A stretch of 64,000 bases of DNA from Diacronema lutheri (taxonomy: Eukaryota; Haptophyta; Pavlovophyceae; Pavlovales; Pavlovaceae): the NCBI GenBank assembly GCA_019448385.1, contig JAGTXO010000014.1, positions 248,001 through 312,000 of the forward strand, in the 5' to 3' direction. Shown piece by piece: positions 31,546 to 39,862 of the stretch (positions are counted from its first letter, which is position 1; each line of letters starts with the position of its first letter). A program made the translations under genes and the position numbers. Under the pieces are notes generated by a model that worked only from the letters and a program-made list of their open reading frames with translations, had not been told where the DNA came from and did no database searches.

Positions 31546-32493
31546 TCACCAGACGAACTCCCTCTTGAGCGCCACGCTGCTCGCGCCAAGCGCGCCGTTC
31601 GTCGGCACCGTCGCCTTCGCCGTCCACAGGCCATTGCCGCCGTGCACCGCTTCGCGCACCTCGACGCTCGCCAGGTTGAGGGCGGGCATCACGTCCGCTT
31701 TCCAGCCGACGTGCCCGCTCTGCGAGATGCCGCTCGCCTCGAGCTTGGCGACGCTCGGCTTGAGGTCCGACGCGCGGCACGCCACGATCGGAGTCAGCTT
31801 CAGCCTCGGGTGCACGCTCAGCTCAGCCTTGCCGATCAGCGACATTTCGGGCGCCATGCGCACTCCGGCCGTGAGGCCGCACGGCTTGCCGAGGACGAGG
31901 AGCTGGGTTGAGGCCTCGAGGAGGCTGAGAGGCGATGCGTCGCGCGAGTTCTTCTCCATCGAAAGCAAGTAACCCTTCGCCTTGAGCGCCGCCTTGACGT
32001 CGAAGGCGTTGCCCGGCTGCCGAAGGGACGCCTCAGCGCTCAGCACCACGTCCTCGCTCGGCCGGACGGCCGCCGACGCGGTCAAGTCAATCTTGTCGCG
32101 CGCGTCGCGGTCAAAGCACGGCGTGTACTTGAGCTTGAGCGCGCTCACCTTGTCAGCGCCCATGCTGAAGCTACGCTGCAGCTCGAGCGTCGCGTCGTTC
32201 ACCGGGTTGCTCACCGACGTCTGGTCGCGCAGCTGCAGCGACACCTTGCCCTTGAGCGGACCAAGGCTGCGGGGCGGGGATGGACGGCGCGCGCGCGGCC
32301 CGTACGCACGACATGAGCTCGGCCGCTCAGACAAGCGCCGCCCCGCGGCCGCGAGCGAGCGCGCGCACCCGGCAGCGCATGCGAAGAGGACGCCGAGCAT
32401 GATTGCACGTTCAAGAAGAGCTGGACGGATGGTCCGCGCACAAGTGAAAGCCACTGAAAGGATGGCCCCCAGACTGTCAATGATGGTACACAT
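31546..32493 (-). CDS. Hypothetical protein, beta-strand-rich, possible organellar beta-barrel
   Basis: Exon 1 (32493 or 32400 to 32369) joins exon 2 (32266-31546) across a 102-base GT-AG intron, giving 281 residues, or 250 if the second ATG is used. Exon 2 is a succession of amphipathic strands separated by short polar turns (LKGKVSLQLRDQTS; DKIDLTASAAVRP; GKAELSVHPRLKLTP). It ends in an aromatic beta-signal-like SSVALKREFVW. Length and pattern fit a mitochondrial or plastid outer-membrane barrel of the porin size class, but I see no VDAC signature. The call rests on pattern only. It follows SNAPC3 on the same strand 86 bases downstream. Confidence 0.4.
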   Translation of the reverse strand: MCTIIDSLGAILSVAFTCARTIRPALLERAIMLGVLFACAAGCARSLAAAGRRLSERPSSCRAYGPRARRPSPPRSLGPLKGKVSLQLRDQTSVSNPVNDATLELQRSFSMGADKVSALKLKYTPCFDRDARDKIDLTASAAVRPSEDVVLSAEASLRQPGNAFDVKAALKAKGYLLSMEKNSRDASPLSLLEASTQLLVLGKPCGLTAGVRMAPEMSLIGKAELSVHPRLKLTPIVACRASDLKPSVAKLEASGISQSGHVGWKADVMPALNLASVEVREAVHGGNGLWTAKATVPTNGALGASSVALKREFVW

Positions 32494-32579
32494 TTTGGCA
32501 GCCCCGCACGCCGCGGTACGCATGCCGGACCGGTCAACCAGCCGCGCGGCACCAACAGGCCGCGCCCGCCGCCCGGCTG

Positions 32580-33887
32580 TCAGAGCGCGAGCGCCTCGTC
32601 GTCGTCGACGTCGAGCTCGCCGTCGCCCGGCTCGAGCTCGCGCGTCGGGAGCTGCAGTTCGTAGCTGCGGAAGTCGTCGTGCAGCAGCTGGCCGTCGGGG
32701 CCGTAATGCAGCGCGTGATAGCACGCCTCGCACAAATGCGATGGGTTGTCCACGCTGAGCCGCGCGAGGTAGCTTGCGCTCCCAACCGTCAGGTGACGCG
32801 CGGCATGCTGCTTGCACACAAAACATTGCTCGAGCTTCGGCGGCACCTCGTACACGAGCATCGGGTACGCGCCGCGCAGCCGCTCGTCCTCCTCCGTCGC
32901 CGCCCACACGTCCGTGAAGACGACCACGTGCTCGCACTCACCGACGTGCACGAAGAGGTACTGCTCGCCCAAGCGCACGCGTAGTTCGCTGATGCGTGTC
33001 GTGCGCATTGGGCGCGCGGGCTCGTCGACGCGCGCGACGGCGCCGAGCGGGTCGACGGCGCGCATCCACGCGCGCAGCGGCTCGGCAAGCTCGACGCCAT
33101 CGTGCGCGTCCGAGAAGAAGCGACCGCCGATGAGGAAGGCGCTCGCACGGCTTGGCAGCGCCGCCGCCTCCAGATCGCGTTGCGCGGCGACTTGCTCGGC
33201 GATGCGCTCGACGTCGCAGCGCAGGCGGTCGCGCAGCTCGCCGAGCGTGTGCGAGCCCGCCACGATCAGCTCCTGCTGCAGGTGCCCGCGGCGCGCGTGG
33301 AAGAAGGCGACGCGCAGCAGCACCTCGCCGTCAGGGAGCATGTCCGGCGCGTTCGCCGGCGCGCCCGCGCCGTCGGCGGCGGCGGTGGCGGCGAGCGCGC
33401 GCTTGCGCGAGAGCGCGGCGGCTCGCGTATCACTCTCGCGCCCGCGCGTCGTGCGCTTCTGCTCCGCGCGTCGCCGCAGCGCGCGCTGCACGCTCTCGAG
33501 CGGCGACGCGTCGAGCGGCAGCCCGTGGTTGAGCGGCAGGTCGTACCGCGCGGTGTCGGCGAGCGCGACGCCGGTGGAGCAGAGTGCGGACGGGACGGGC
33601 ACGTCGGATGCGCGCATGTCCTCGCGCGAGCTGACGACCACCGCCACCTCCTCGCGTACCCGCCGGAGCAGCAGCTCCTGAGGCGCCTCGACCTCGAGCC
33701 CGTCGAGCGACACGTCCGTAGCGCGCGCGCGCTGCGAGGCGTACCACGCGCCCAGCTCGGGCTCTGCGGCAAGCACGGCATCGAGCCGAGCCGACGCCGC
33801 CCAGCGCGCGAACTCGCCCACGTCCAGCGGCGCCGACACCACGTACCGCTGGTCGACACTCGATAACGTAGGGAACGCTTGCGGCAT
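32580..33887 (-). CDS. SNAPC3: snRNA-activating protein complex subunit 3 (SNAPC3/SNAP50)
   Basis: A single exon of 435 residues. The C-terminal half carries the family zinc-finger domain. The beta-strand sequence SHTLGELRDRL is followed by FLIGGRFFSDAHDG and RISELRVRLGEQYLFVHVG. Next comes the signature GECEHVVVF, then paired CxxC motifs (CFVCKQHAARHLTVG and CEACYHALHYGPDG). SNAPC3 binds the proximal sequence element of snRNA promoters as part of SNAPc, serving both RNA polymerase II and III. The N-terminus is divergent, as usual. It is head-to-head with the DnaJ gene, 101 bases apart. The absence of introns contrasts with its neighbours. Confidence 0.85.
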   Translation of the reverse strand: MPQAFPTLSSVDQRYVVSAPLDVGEFARWAASARLDAVLAAEPELGAWYASQRARATDVSLDGLEVEAPQELLLRRVREEVAVVVSSREDMRASDVPVPSALCSTGVALADTARYDLPLNHGLPLDASPLESVQRALRRRAEQKRTTRGRESDTRAAALSRKRALAATAAADGAGAPANAPDMLPDGEVLLRVAFFHARRGHLQQELIVAGSHTLGELRDRLRCDVERIAEQVAAQRDLEAAALPSRASAFLIGGRFFSDAHDGVELAEPLRAWMRAVDPLGAVARVDEPARPMRTTRISELRVRLGEQYLFVHVGECEHVVVFTDVWAATEEDERLRGAYPMLVYEVPPKLEQCFVCKQHAARHLTVGSASYLARLSVDNPSHLCEACYHALHYGPDGQLLHDDFRSYELQLPTRELEPGDGELDVDDDEALAL

Positions 33888-33988
33888 CCGGGCTCCATCG
33901 ACGGGCTGAGCGGGAAGCTGCTCGGTGCGTTGGTCCCCGACGCCGTCCCCACGGACGCGGTGCCGCGTCTGCGCAGCGCGGCAAGGCG

Positions 33989-34889
33989 ATGGCGGACCAC
34001 TTCCGCGCGCTCGGCCTCGAGCGCACGGCGTCCGAGCAAGAGATCAAGGCCAAGTACCGCCTGCTCGCCAAGCGGCACCACCCCGACCTCAACCCGGGCT
34101 GCAAAGTGCGCGCGCAGCCGCGCGCGCGCGAGGGCGACGCGAGAGCGCGCGCCCACGCGCGCTGCCCGGGGCCTGTGCGTCGCGCGGCGCCGCGCGCAGA
34201 AAGCCGAGGAGACGTTCAAAAGCCTCTCGGCCGCGTACAACTCGGCCGTCGGCGAGGCCAAGGCGCGCGCCATCCGCGCGGCCTCACCCCTCGGCGGACG
34301 CAGCCGCGCACGCGCCGATGGGCCAATGCCCACGGCGAAAAGGTGGGTTGGCGCGCGCGGCAGCGCTCACGAACCAGCTCGCCGGCGCCGGCCGCGCCCT
34401 GGCCCCACCCTCCGCGCGGCGCACGACGCCGCACGCACGCCGCGTACCGCGCACGCCGGATGCGCACAGCGCGCGCGCGCGCGCGCCTGCGCCGACCGAT
34501 GTGCGGCGCGGCCACGCGTGCGCGCGCGCGGCAGGCGGTACGGCGAGGCCGCAGCCGGCGAGGGCCGCTCGTCGTCGCACTACGACAAGCACGAATGGAA
34601 TCGCGCGCACTACGCGTCCGAGGATTTTTACGACCACGCTGGCAGCCGGCGGTGGAACGTCAACGGTGCGAACGAGGAGGAGCTGCTCCGTCAGTGGCAG
34701 CGGCGCGCGCAGCGGCAGCACGCGGAGGCGCAGGAGGCGTACCGCACCGCGTCCTCGCGCGCGCGCTGGCGCGCGCCGCCGCACCGGCCGCTCGTGCGCA
34801 AGCCGCCCGCGCTGCTGCTCGTCGCGGCTCAGCTGAGCGCGACCGCGGGCATCTGGGCGTGGGTTGCGTCGACCTGGCATTGGACCTGA
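33989..34889 (+). CDS. Small DnaJ-domain protein with C-terminal membrane segment
   Basis: Exons 33989-34105, 34200-34342 and 34535-34889 give 204 residues. The J domain is at the extreme N-terminus (MADHFRALGLERTASEQEI, then RHHPDLNPG with an intact HPD) and is split by intron 1 right after the HPD loop. Helix IV resumes with KAEETFKSLSAAYN. The middle is basic and Gln/Arg-rich (LLRQWQRRAQRQ). Residues about 180-202 form a hydrophobic segment (ALLLVAAQLSATAGIWAWVA), suggesting a tail-anchored or single-pass membrane co-chaperone with the J domain in the cytosol. Both introns are GT-AG and CG-rich. It could act at the ER or a mitochondrial membrane; the sequence does not say which. Confidence 0.75.
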
Positions 34890-34913
34890 GCGCGCGCAGC
34901 GCGGCGTTCACTA

Positions 34914-35185
34914 CAGGTAATCGCGGGCATTAAGAAAGCAGGGATTTGGGGTTGGGCCTCAGTTTCTTCGCTGTTTCACAAGCCTTCTCAGTGGGCAGCC
35001 ACAGTTTCTTGTGTGCAATTTCTAAAGGATGGTGAGGGGACAGCAAGGATAACGTCAGAGTAGCGGCCCCGGCCTTCGCCAAGCCCCTGCGCGCCACCCT
35101 GGCAGCCTCAGTTTCTTCGACCGATCGCCAAAAATTCGGCCCCAGTTTCTTAATGGTACGGTTTCTTAATGCCCGCGATTACCTG
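34914..35185. mobile_element. 272-base MITE with perfect 24-base terminal inverted repeats
   Basis: The left end caggtaatcgcgggcattaa... (34914-34937) is exactly inverted at 35162-35185. TA dinucleotides flank both sides (34912-34913, 35186-35187). The interior has several CAGTTTCTT repeats and no coding frame. Size, perfect termini and TA duplication fit a Tc1/mariner-type (or related TA-targeting) MITE. It lies 24 bases after the DnaJ stop codon and just before the EF-hand gene, so it probably contributes to a UTR or promoter. Confidence 0.85.
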
Positions 35186-35301
35186 TATGAATACGTTCGT
35201 CGCACGCGCAGAGTGCGAGTTGCCAGTTTTTCTTGGACCCGTTGGTCAAAGTAACTGACGTGAAATCGCACGATGGCGTGAGAAGGCGGTTAGGAGAGTC
35301 G

Positions 35302-35938
35302 ATGGACACGTTGGACGCGGCGCGCGTGCTGCCTAAGATGACGCTCGAGCGGCTGCAGGCCCTCTTCGATCGGCTGAGCGATCAGAAGGGCCGGCTCGAC
35401 GCGAGGGGCCTCAAGGCCGTGCTGGACATGGTCGGCGTGAACTTCACGGATTCGGACGTGGCGGACCTCGTCATCGAGATGGACCCGCGCAACAAATCCC
35501 TCGACTTCACAGACTTTGTGTCGGTAATCATGCGCCCCCTCGACGACGACGTGCTCGATGACTTGAGGGACGTTTTTGACGTGCTCGATCGAAATAAGCG
35601 TGGCTTCGTCGACGCGGAGGACTTGCGCGCGGCGATGGAGTCGATAATCAACACGCCGGTATCGCTGCTTACGGTGCGCGCGAGCGCGCGCCGCGTACGC
35701 GTCAAATCGACCGCCACGTTCCCGGCGCCCTTGACGCGCGGCGGGCCGCACGGCACGTCCGCGCGCATCCATTCCCACCGCGCGTGGTGCGCGGCGACCG
35801 TGCACGGCACGTGCTCGCTCACTGCGCGTGCAGGCCAAAGAGATGCTTGCCGAGTTTTGCGACGCGGGCGAAGAGGGGGGAAGCCGCGAGACAAAGCTGC
35901 AGCTCGACGAGTTCATGCGCGTCATGGTCTCCAAGTGA
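35302..35938 (+). CDS. EF-hand protein (centrin/calmodulin-like)
   Basis: Exons 35302-35673 and 35834-35938 give 158 residues. EF-hand-like helices are seen at LERLQALFDRLSDQKGRLDA, at DFTDFVSVIMRP, and at DVFDVLDRNKRGFVDAEDL. The third loop (DRNKRGFVDAED) keeps most calcium ligands except a Glu at position 12. The first loop is degenerate. The last exon supplies helix LQLDEFMRVMVSK. Length and four-hand layout fit a centrin or calmodulin relative, but loops are too divergent to say which, and calcium binding may be weak. The upstream frame extends to 35233 without an ATG, so the ATG at 35302 is taken as the start. The 160-base intron is GT-AG. Confidence 0.65.
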
Positions 35939-36037
35939 CGGGCCCGCTCGTGGGTCGCATGGAGTGCGCTGAGCGGCAGTGAGCGCACCTTGAGTCCCTC
36001 ATGAAGTCCCTGTCCCCGCCGTCAAGGGACTCGGTCG

Positions 36038-37033
36038 ATGGCCGTCTCTAGAAAAGCAAGCGCGCAGCTTGGGCGCTGCGGCGCGCCGGCGCGCGGCGCG
36101 GCGCGCCGGCGGACGGGGGGGCGGGTGACGTACCGGCGAACGAGCCACATCCGCCTGGTGCACGCGCTGCGCGCCGCTGCGCGCGCGCCGGCGGCAGCCG
36201 CTGCTGCGGCCACTTTGCTGTGCGCGCTGCATCTTCGCGGCGCGAGCGGCGCTGCGTCGCCCGGCGCGGCGAACACGGTCGAGTCGAGCGAGCCGGGCGC
36301 TTCGTGGGATGGGCCGTGCACCATCTCGCGCGACCCGACCGAGCGCTCGTGGGAGCGACCGTTCATCGTGCGCGCGGGCGCGTCTGACGACTTCCGCGCG
36401 CGCACGGACGTCGCGGCGCTGCGCGAGGCGCACGGCGCGGCCGTGGTGACGCTGTCGAGCGCGAACACGTTCTCGTATGGTCGCCGGCGCGCGACGCTCG
36501 CCGAGTACCTCGATTCGCTCGCCGACCCGGGCCTGGCCGCTGCCTGGGCGCTCGCAGACGGCACCGCCGAGCGGGGCGCCGCGGACGCGCTCTTCTACTG
36601 GTTTGGTGAGCACGACGTCGCGTGGGCGGCGTTGCTCGAGCGGTACGACACTGCGCCGCTCCTCGCGGCGCTTCCGCCCCCCGGTGCGCGCGGAGAGCAC
36701 GGCGTGCGCGAGCCGATCCTCTCGTTTGGCGCGGGCGCGCATTTGTCGGGTGTGCCCTTCCACCAGCACGGGCCGGGCTTTTCGGAGACGCTGCACGGCG
36801 CCAAGCGCTGGCTCTTCTTTGACGGCGCGCCGCCGCGCTGGATGCCCAACGCGACAGCCGCGCACTGGCTTGCGCACGTGCTGCCGACGCTAGCGCCGCG
36901 CGAGCGCGCGCGCATGCTCGAGTGCACGGTGCGGCCAGGCGAGGCGGTGTTCTTCCCGGACGGTTGGATGCACGCGACTGTCAACGTGCCCGGCGAGGCG
37001 CGCGCCGCTGTCTTCGTGAGCACCTTCCTCTGA
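36038..37033 (+). CDS. JMJD8: JmjC-domain protein, JMJD8-like
   Basis: A single exon of 331 residues. After a basic N-terminus comes a hydrophobic segment (about residues 50-70, [18 protein letters not shown]) acting as a signal anchor, then the JmjC/cupin core. Conserved with animal JMJD8 are the strand GVPFHQHGPGFSE, GAKRWLFF, the stretch ECTVRPGEAVFFPDGW followed by MHAT, and the closing VFVSTFL. JMJD8 is an ER-lumenal JmjC protein. The expected metal-binding HxD/E is HxH (FHQHG) here, as in animal JMJD8, so activity should not be assumed. The topology fits a type II protein with the JmjC domain in the lumen. Confidence 0.8.
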   Translation: MAVSRKASAQLGRCGAPARGAARRRTGGRVTYRRTSHIRLVHALRAAARAPAAAAAAATLLCALHLRGASGAASPGAANTVESSEPGASWDGPCTISRDPTERSWERPFIVRAGASDDFRARTDVAALREAHGAAVVTLSSANTFSYGRRRATLAEYLDSLADPGLAAAWALADGTAERGAADALFYWFGEHDVAWAALLERYDTAPLLAALPPPGARGEHGVREPILSFGAGAHLSGVPFHQHGPGFSETLHGAKRWLFFDGAPPRWMPNATAAHWLAHVLPTLAPRERARMLECTVRPGEAVFFPDGWMHATVNVPGEARAAVFVSTFL

Positions 37034-37255
37034 GCCGCCCGCGCGGCCGCGCCCACTGTGCTCACAGGGCGGCTCAGAGCTTTCAGCTTTCAGTTGAGCA
37101 CACTGGGCGTAGCGTTCAGTTGAGAAGTTGCCGTCGGTCTGTCACCCGGTCTCTCTCAAACCAAGGCCGCGCTCGAATTTTGGGCAGGGGCGGCCGCGCT
37201 CCGCATTGCCTCTCGGCCGACAGGGCTTTGGCTCGCGCTCGGGTGCGCCGGTGCG
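37034..37255. other. Intergenic between JMJD8-like and exchanger genes
   Basis: A short direct repeat (cagctttcagttgag and gttcagttgaga, 37080-37125) and otherwise nothing. It should contain the promoter of the exchanger. An additional 5' exon of the exchanger cannot be excluded. Confidence 0.3.
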
Positions 37256-39581
37256 ATGGGCCTGCCGCCGTCGACGATCTGCCATGCGGGCTCCGACGGC
37301 GGCTTCTTCCTGCCGCTCTTTAGCAATGAGGTCGAGGAGACGTGGCCTCGTTGGCTGCGCGCGCTGCTGTATCTGCTTGGGTTGCTCTACGCGTTCATCG
37401 GCGTTGGCGAGCTGAGCGACGTGTTCATGGAGTCGATCGAGACAATCACGAGCCAGGAGCGCGAGCGCACGATCAAGGACGAGCGTGGTAACACCGTTAC
37501 CATCCGCGAGAAGGTGTGGAACGGGACAGTCGCGTCGCTCACGCTGATGGCGCTCGGCTCGTCCGCGCCGGAGATCCTGCTAAACGTGGTCGAGGTGGTT
37601 GGCAACGGCTTCTTTGCGGGCGACCTGGGGCCGAGCACGATTGTCGGCTCCGCCGCCTTCAACTTCCTCATCATCATCGCCGTCTGCATTATTGCCATCC
37701 CCGACGGCGAGTCGCGTCGGATCCGATCGCTCTCAACATTCATCGTGACGACCGTCTTCTCCCTCTTCGCCTACTCGTGCGGCGCGCGCGCGCGCGCGCC
37801 CGCGCGCGCCGCACTGGCGCCGCCCGGTCACCGCTATGCGCGCCTCACACCCTGTCCGTGGCCCACCCGCCTCTGCCGCTGCCAGCTGGATGTACATCGT
37901 CATCTCGGTGTGGACCCCCGACGTCATCACAATCTCAGAGGCTGCCATCACTGCGCTCTGCCTGCCGCTCCTCGTGCACTTCGCCTACCAGGCGGACATT
38001 GGCGCGTATGGCGGGAATGACGTTGCAGCGGCCGAGCCGGCCGCGCGCGACGACGGCGTGCCGCCGCTCGCCGGTTTCGTTGCCGAGTCGGCGCAGCAGA
38101 CCTCAGGCCGGCGGCCCAAGCGCGAATCGCTGCGCAACACGTTCAACGCGAGCACGTTCGACGAGGCTGTGGAGAAGGACCGGCTGCGCGCGCAGATGCG
38201 CGTCGTGCGCGCGACGCACGACCCGCGCGGCGCGCTCACAACGCAGCAGATCGCCGACATTGCCGCGGTCGACCTCGGCCTCGTCGAACCGCGGTCGATT
38301 GCCTTTTACCGAGGCATGTCGGGCAAGGGCACCCGGCGCAAGTTTGCACAGCGCCGGACGGTGAAGAAGCTGGCCAAGGCGCTGCACAAGGGCGCCAAGA
38401 TCGCGCACAAGGGCGTGCGCTTCATCTTCCCCGCCGTCGGCTACGACGACATGATCCTTGAGGGACAGCGCGAGCAGCAGCGCGCGGCCCAGGCCAAGGC
38501 CGACGCCAAGGCCAAGGCCAAAGCGGCCAAGGCAGGGCAGTCCAAGGCGCTGCACGCGCTCAAGATGCCCACGCAGCGCTGGGCGCGCAAAAAGTACTAT
38601 GGCGAGCCGCGCGCCGAAGTGCACGCGCCGCCGGTGCCGGCCGCGCCGCCGGCCGGCAGCGCGCGCGACGCCGAGGGCGCGCTGATCTCGCTCGGCGCGA
38701 CGCGCTCGGACGAGGCGGACGACGACCTGGCGATGATCGCCGTGCAGATGTCCGGCGAGGACGGCGACTCGGACAGCGACGGCGCACCCAAGAGCTGCGG
38801 CAGCATGTATGTCGAGCGCGTGCGCGCCGCGCTGCAGCTCTGGCCCGAGCCGGATGAGGATGAAGATGAGGGCGAAGAAGGCGAGGGCGAGGTGGCGGAC
38901 GGCGGCGAGGCCGCCAAGCCCGGCGTGCTCGAGATCGTGCTGCACATCGCGGCGATCCCATGGAAGCTGCTCAGCGCGCTGCTCGCACCGCCCCCGGAGT
39001 GGATGTCCGGTGTGCCCACCTTCTTCGCGTCGCTCGCACTCATCGGCGCCGTCACCGCTGTCATCTCCGATCTGGCCGGCATCCTGGGCTGCGTGGTCGG
39101 GATCGCCGACCCCGTGACCGCCGTGACGCTCGTCGCGCTCGGCACGTCGCTGCCTGACACGTTCGCGTCCAAGATCGCCGCCGAGAACGAGCCGACCGCA
39201 GACTCGTCAATCACAAACGTAACGGGCTCCAACTCGGTCAACGTCTTCATCGGCCTGGGCCTGCCGTGGCTGCTCGCATCGTCGTACTGGGCGCTGCACG
39301 GGCCGAGCGACGCGTGGGCGGCGCGCTACCCCGACATCGCCGCGCGGATGGCGCCGGGCACGGCGCAGTATGTCGTGATCGGCGGCGACCTCGGCTTCTC
39401 CGTCTCGGTCTTCTTCGTCGCGTGCCTCGTCGGCGTCGCGATCATCTTCTATCGACGGATTGCGCTCGGTGCCGAGCTGGGCGGGACGCGCCGGGCCAAG
39501 TGGGCGTCGGCCGGCGCGCTCGTCACGCTGTGGGTCATGTTCATCGTGACCGTCTGCCTCAAGTTCTCGGGGGTCTTTTGA
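37256..39581 (+). CDS. Na+/Ca2+ exchanger family protein (NCX/SLC8-like)
   Basis: Exons 37256-37776 and 37886-39581 join in phase (109-base intron), giving 738 residues. The alpha-1 repeat (ALGSSAPEILLNV, then GPSTIVGSAAFNFL) and alpha-2 repeat (ALGTSLPDTFASK, then SNSVNVFIGLGLPWLL) are intact. They contain the ion-coordinating residues and place the protein firmly in the calcium/cation antiporter superfamily, NCX branch. About ten hydrophobic segments flank a cytosolic loop of about 350 residues. The loop is rich in basic and then acidic stretches (KAKADAKAKAK; EPDEDEDEGEEGEGE) and has no Calx-beta motifs that I can see. The first ATG precedes a Cys-containing extracellular start, ICHAGSDGGF. 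The protein would export Ca2+ from the cell or an organelle in exchange for Na+. Confidence 0.85.
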
Positions 39582-39595
39582 TCCGGGGGGGGGAA

Positions 39596-39625
<30 letters not shown>
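39596..39625. repeat. Poly-G homopolymer (30 bases) at the end of the exchanger gene
   Basis: It begins 15 bases after the TGA stop and is preceded by a shorter G block (39585-39593). It would be transcribed in the 3' untranslated region as a G run, a strong quadruplex candidate. Confidence 0.9.
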
Positions 39626-39626
<1 letters not shown>

Positions 39627-39862
39627 CGTTTCAACGCTGCGCGGAGTCTGGAGGGACCGGGGGAAGGGGCCTCGGGCATGCGGTCAGACATCGACGACCG
39701 GAGCTGGTCGCGGCCTTGATGCCTTTGCTCGGTCCGCTGCGCGGCAGTCAGGCAGCCCCGTGTTTGCGTGTATATTCCGTGGCGAGAGCGACCGCGCACG
39801 GGGCCGAGGCTGAAGACAACGGCCGCCGACGAAAAGCGAGACAGCTGCTTGTTCTTCGGAAA

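Noticed and set aside
39266-39862. In-frame extension upstream of the hydrolase start
   Set aside because: It overlaps the last 100 codons of the exchanger in another frame and crosses the poly-G tract. The exchanger frame is clearly the coding one.
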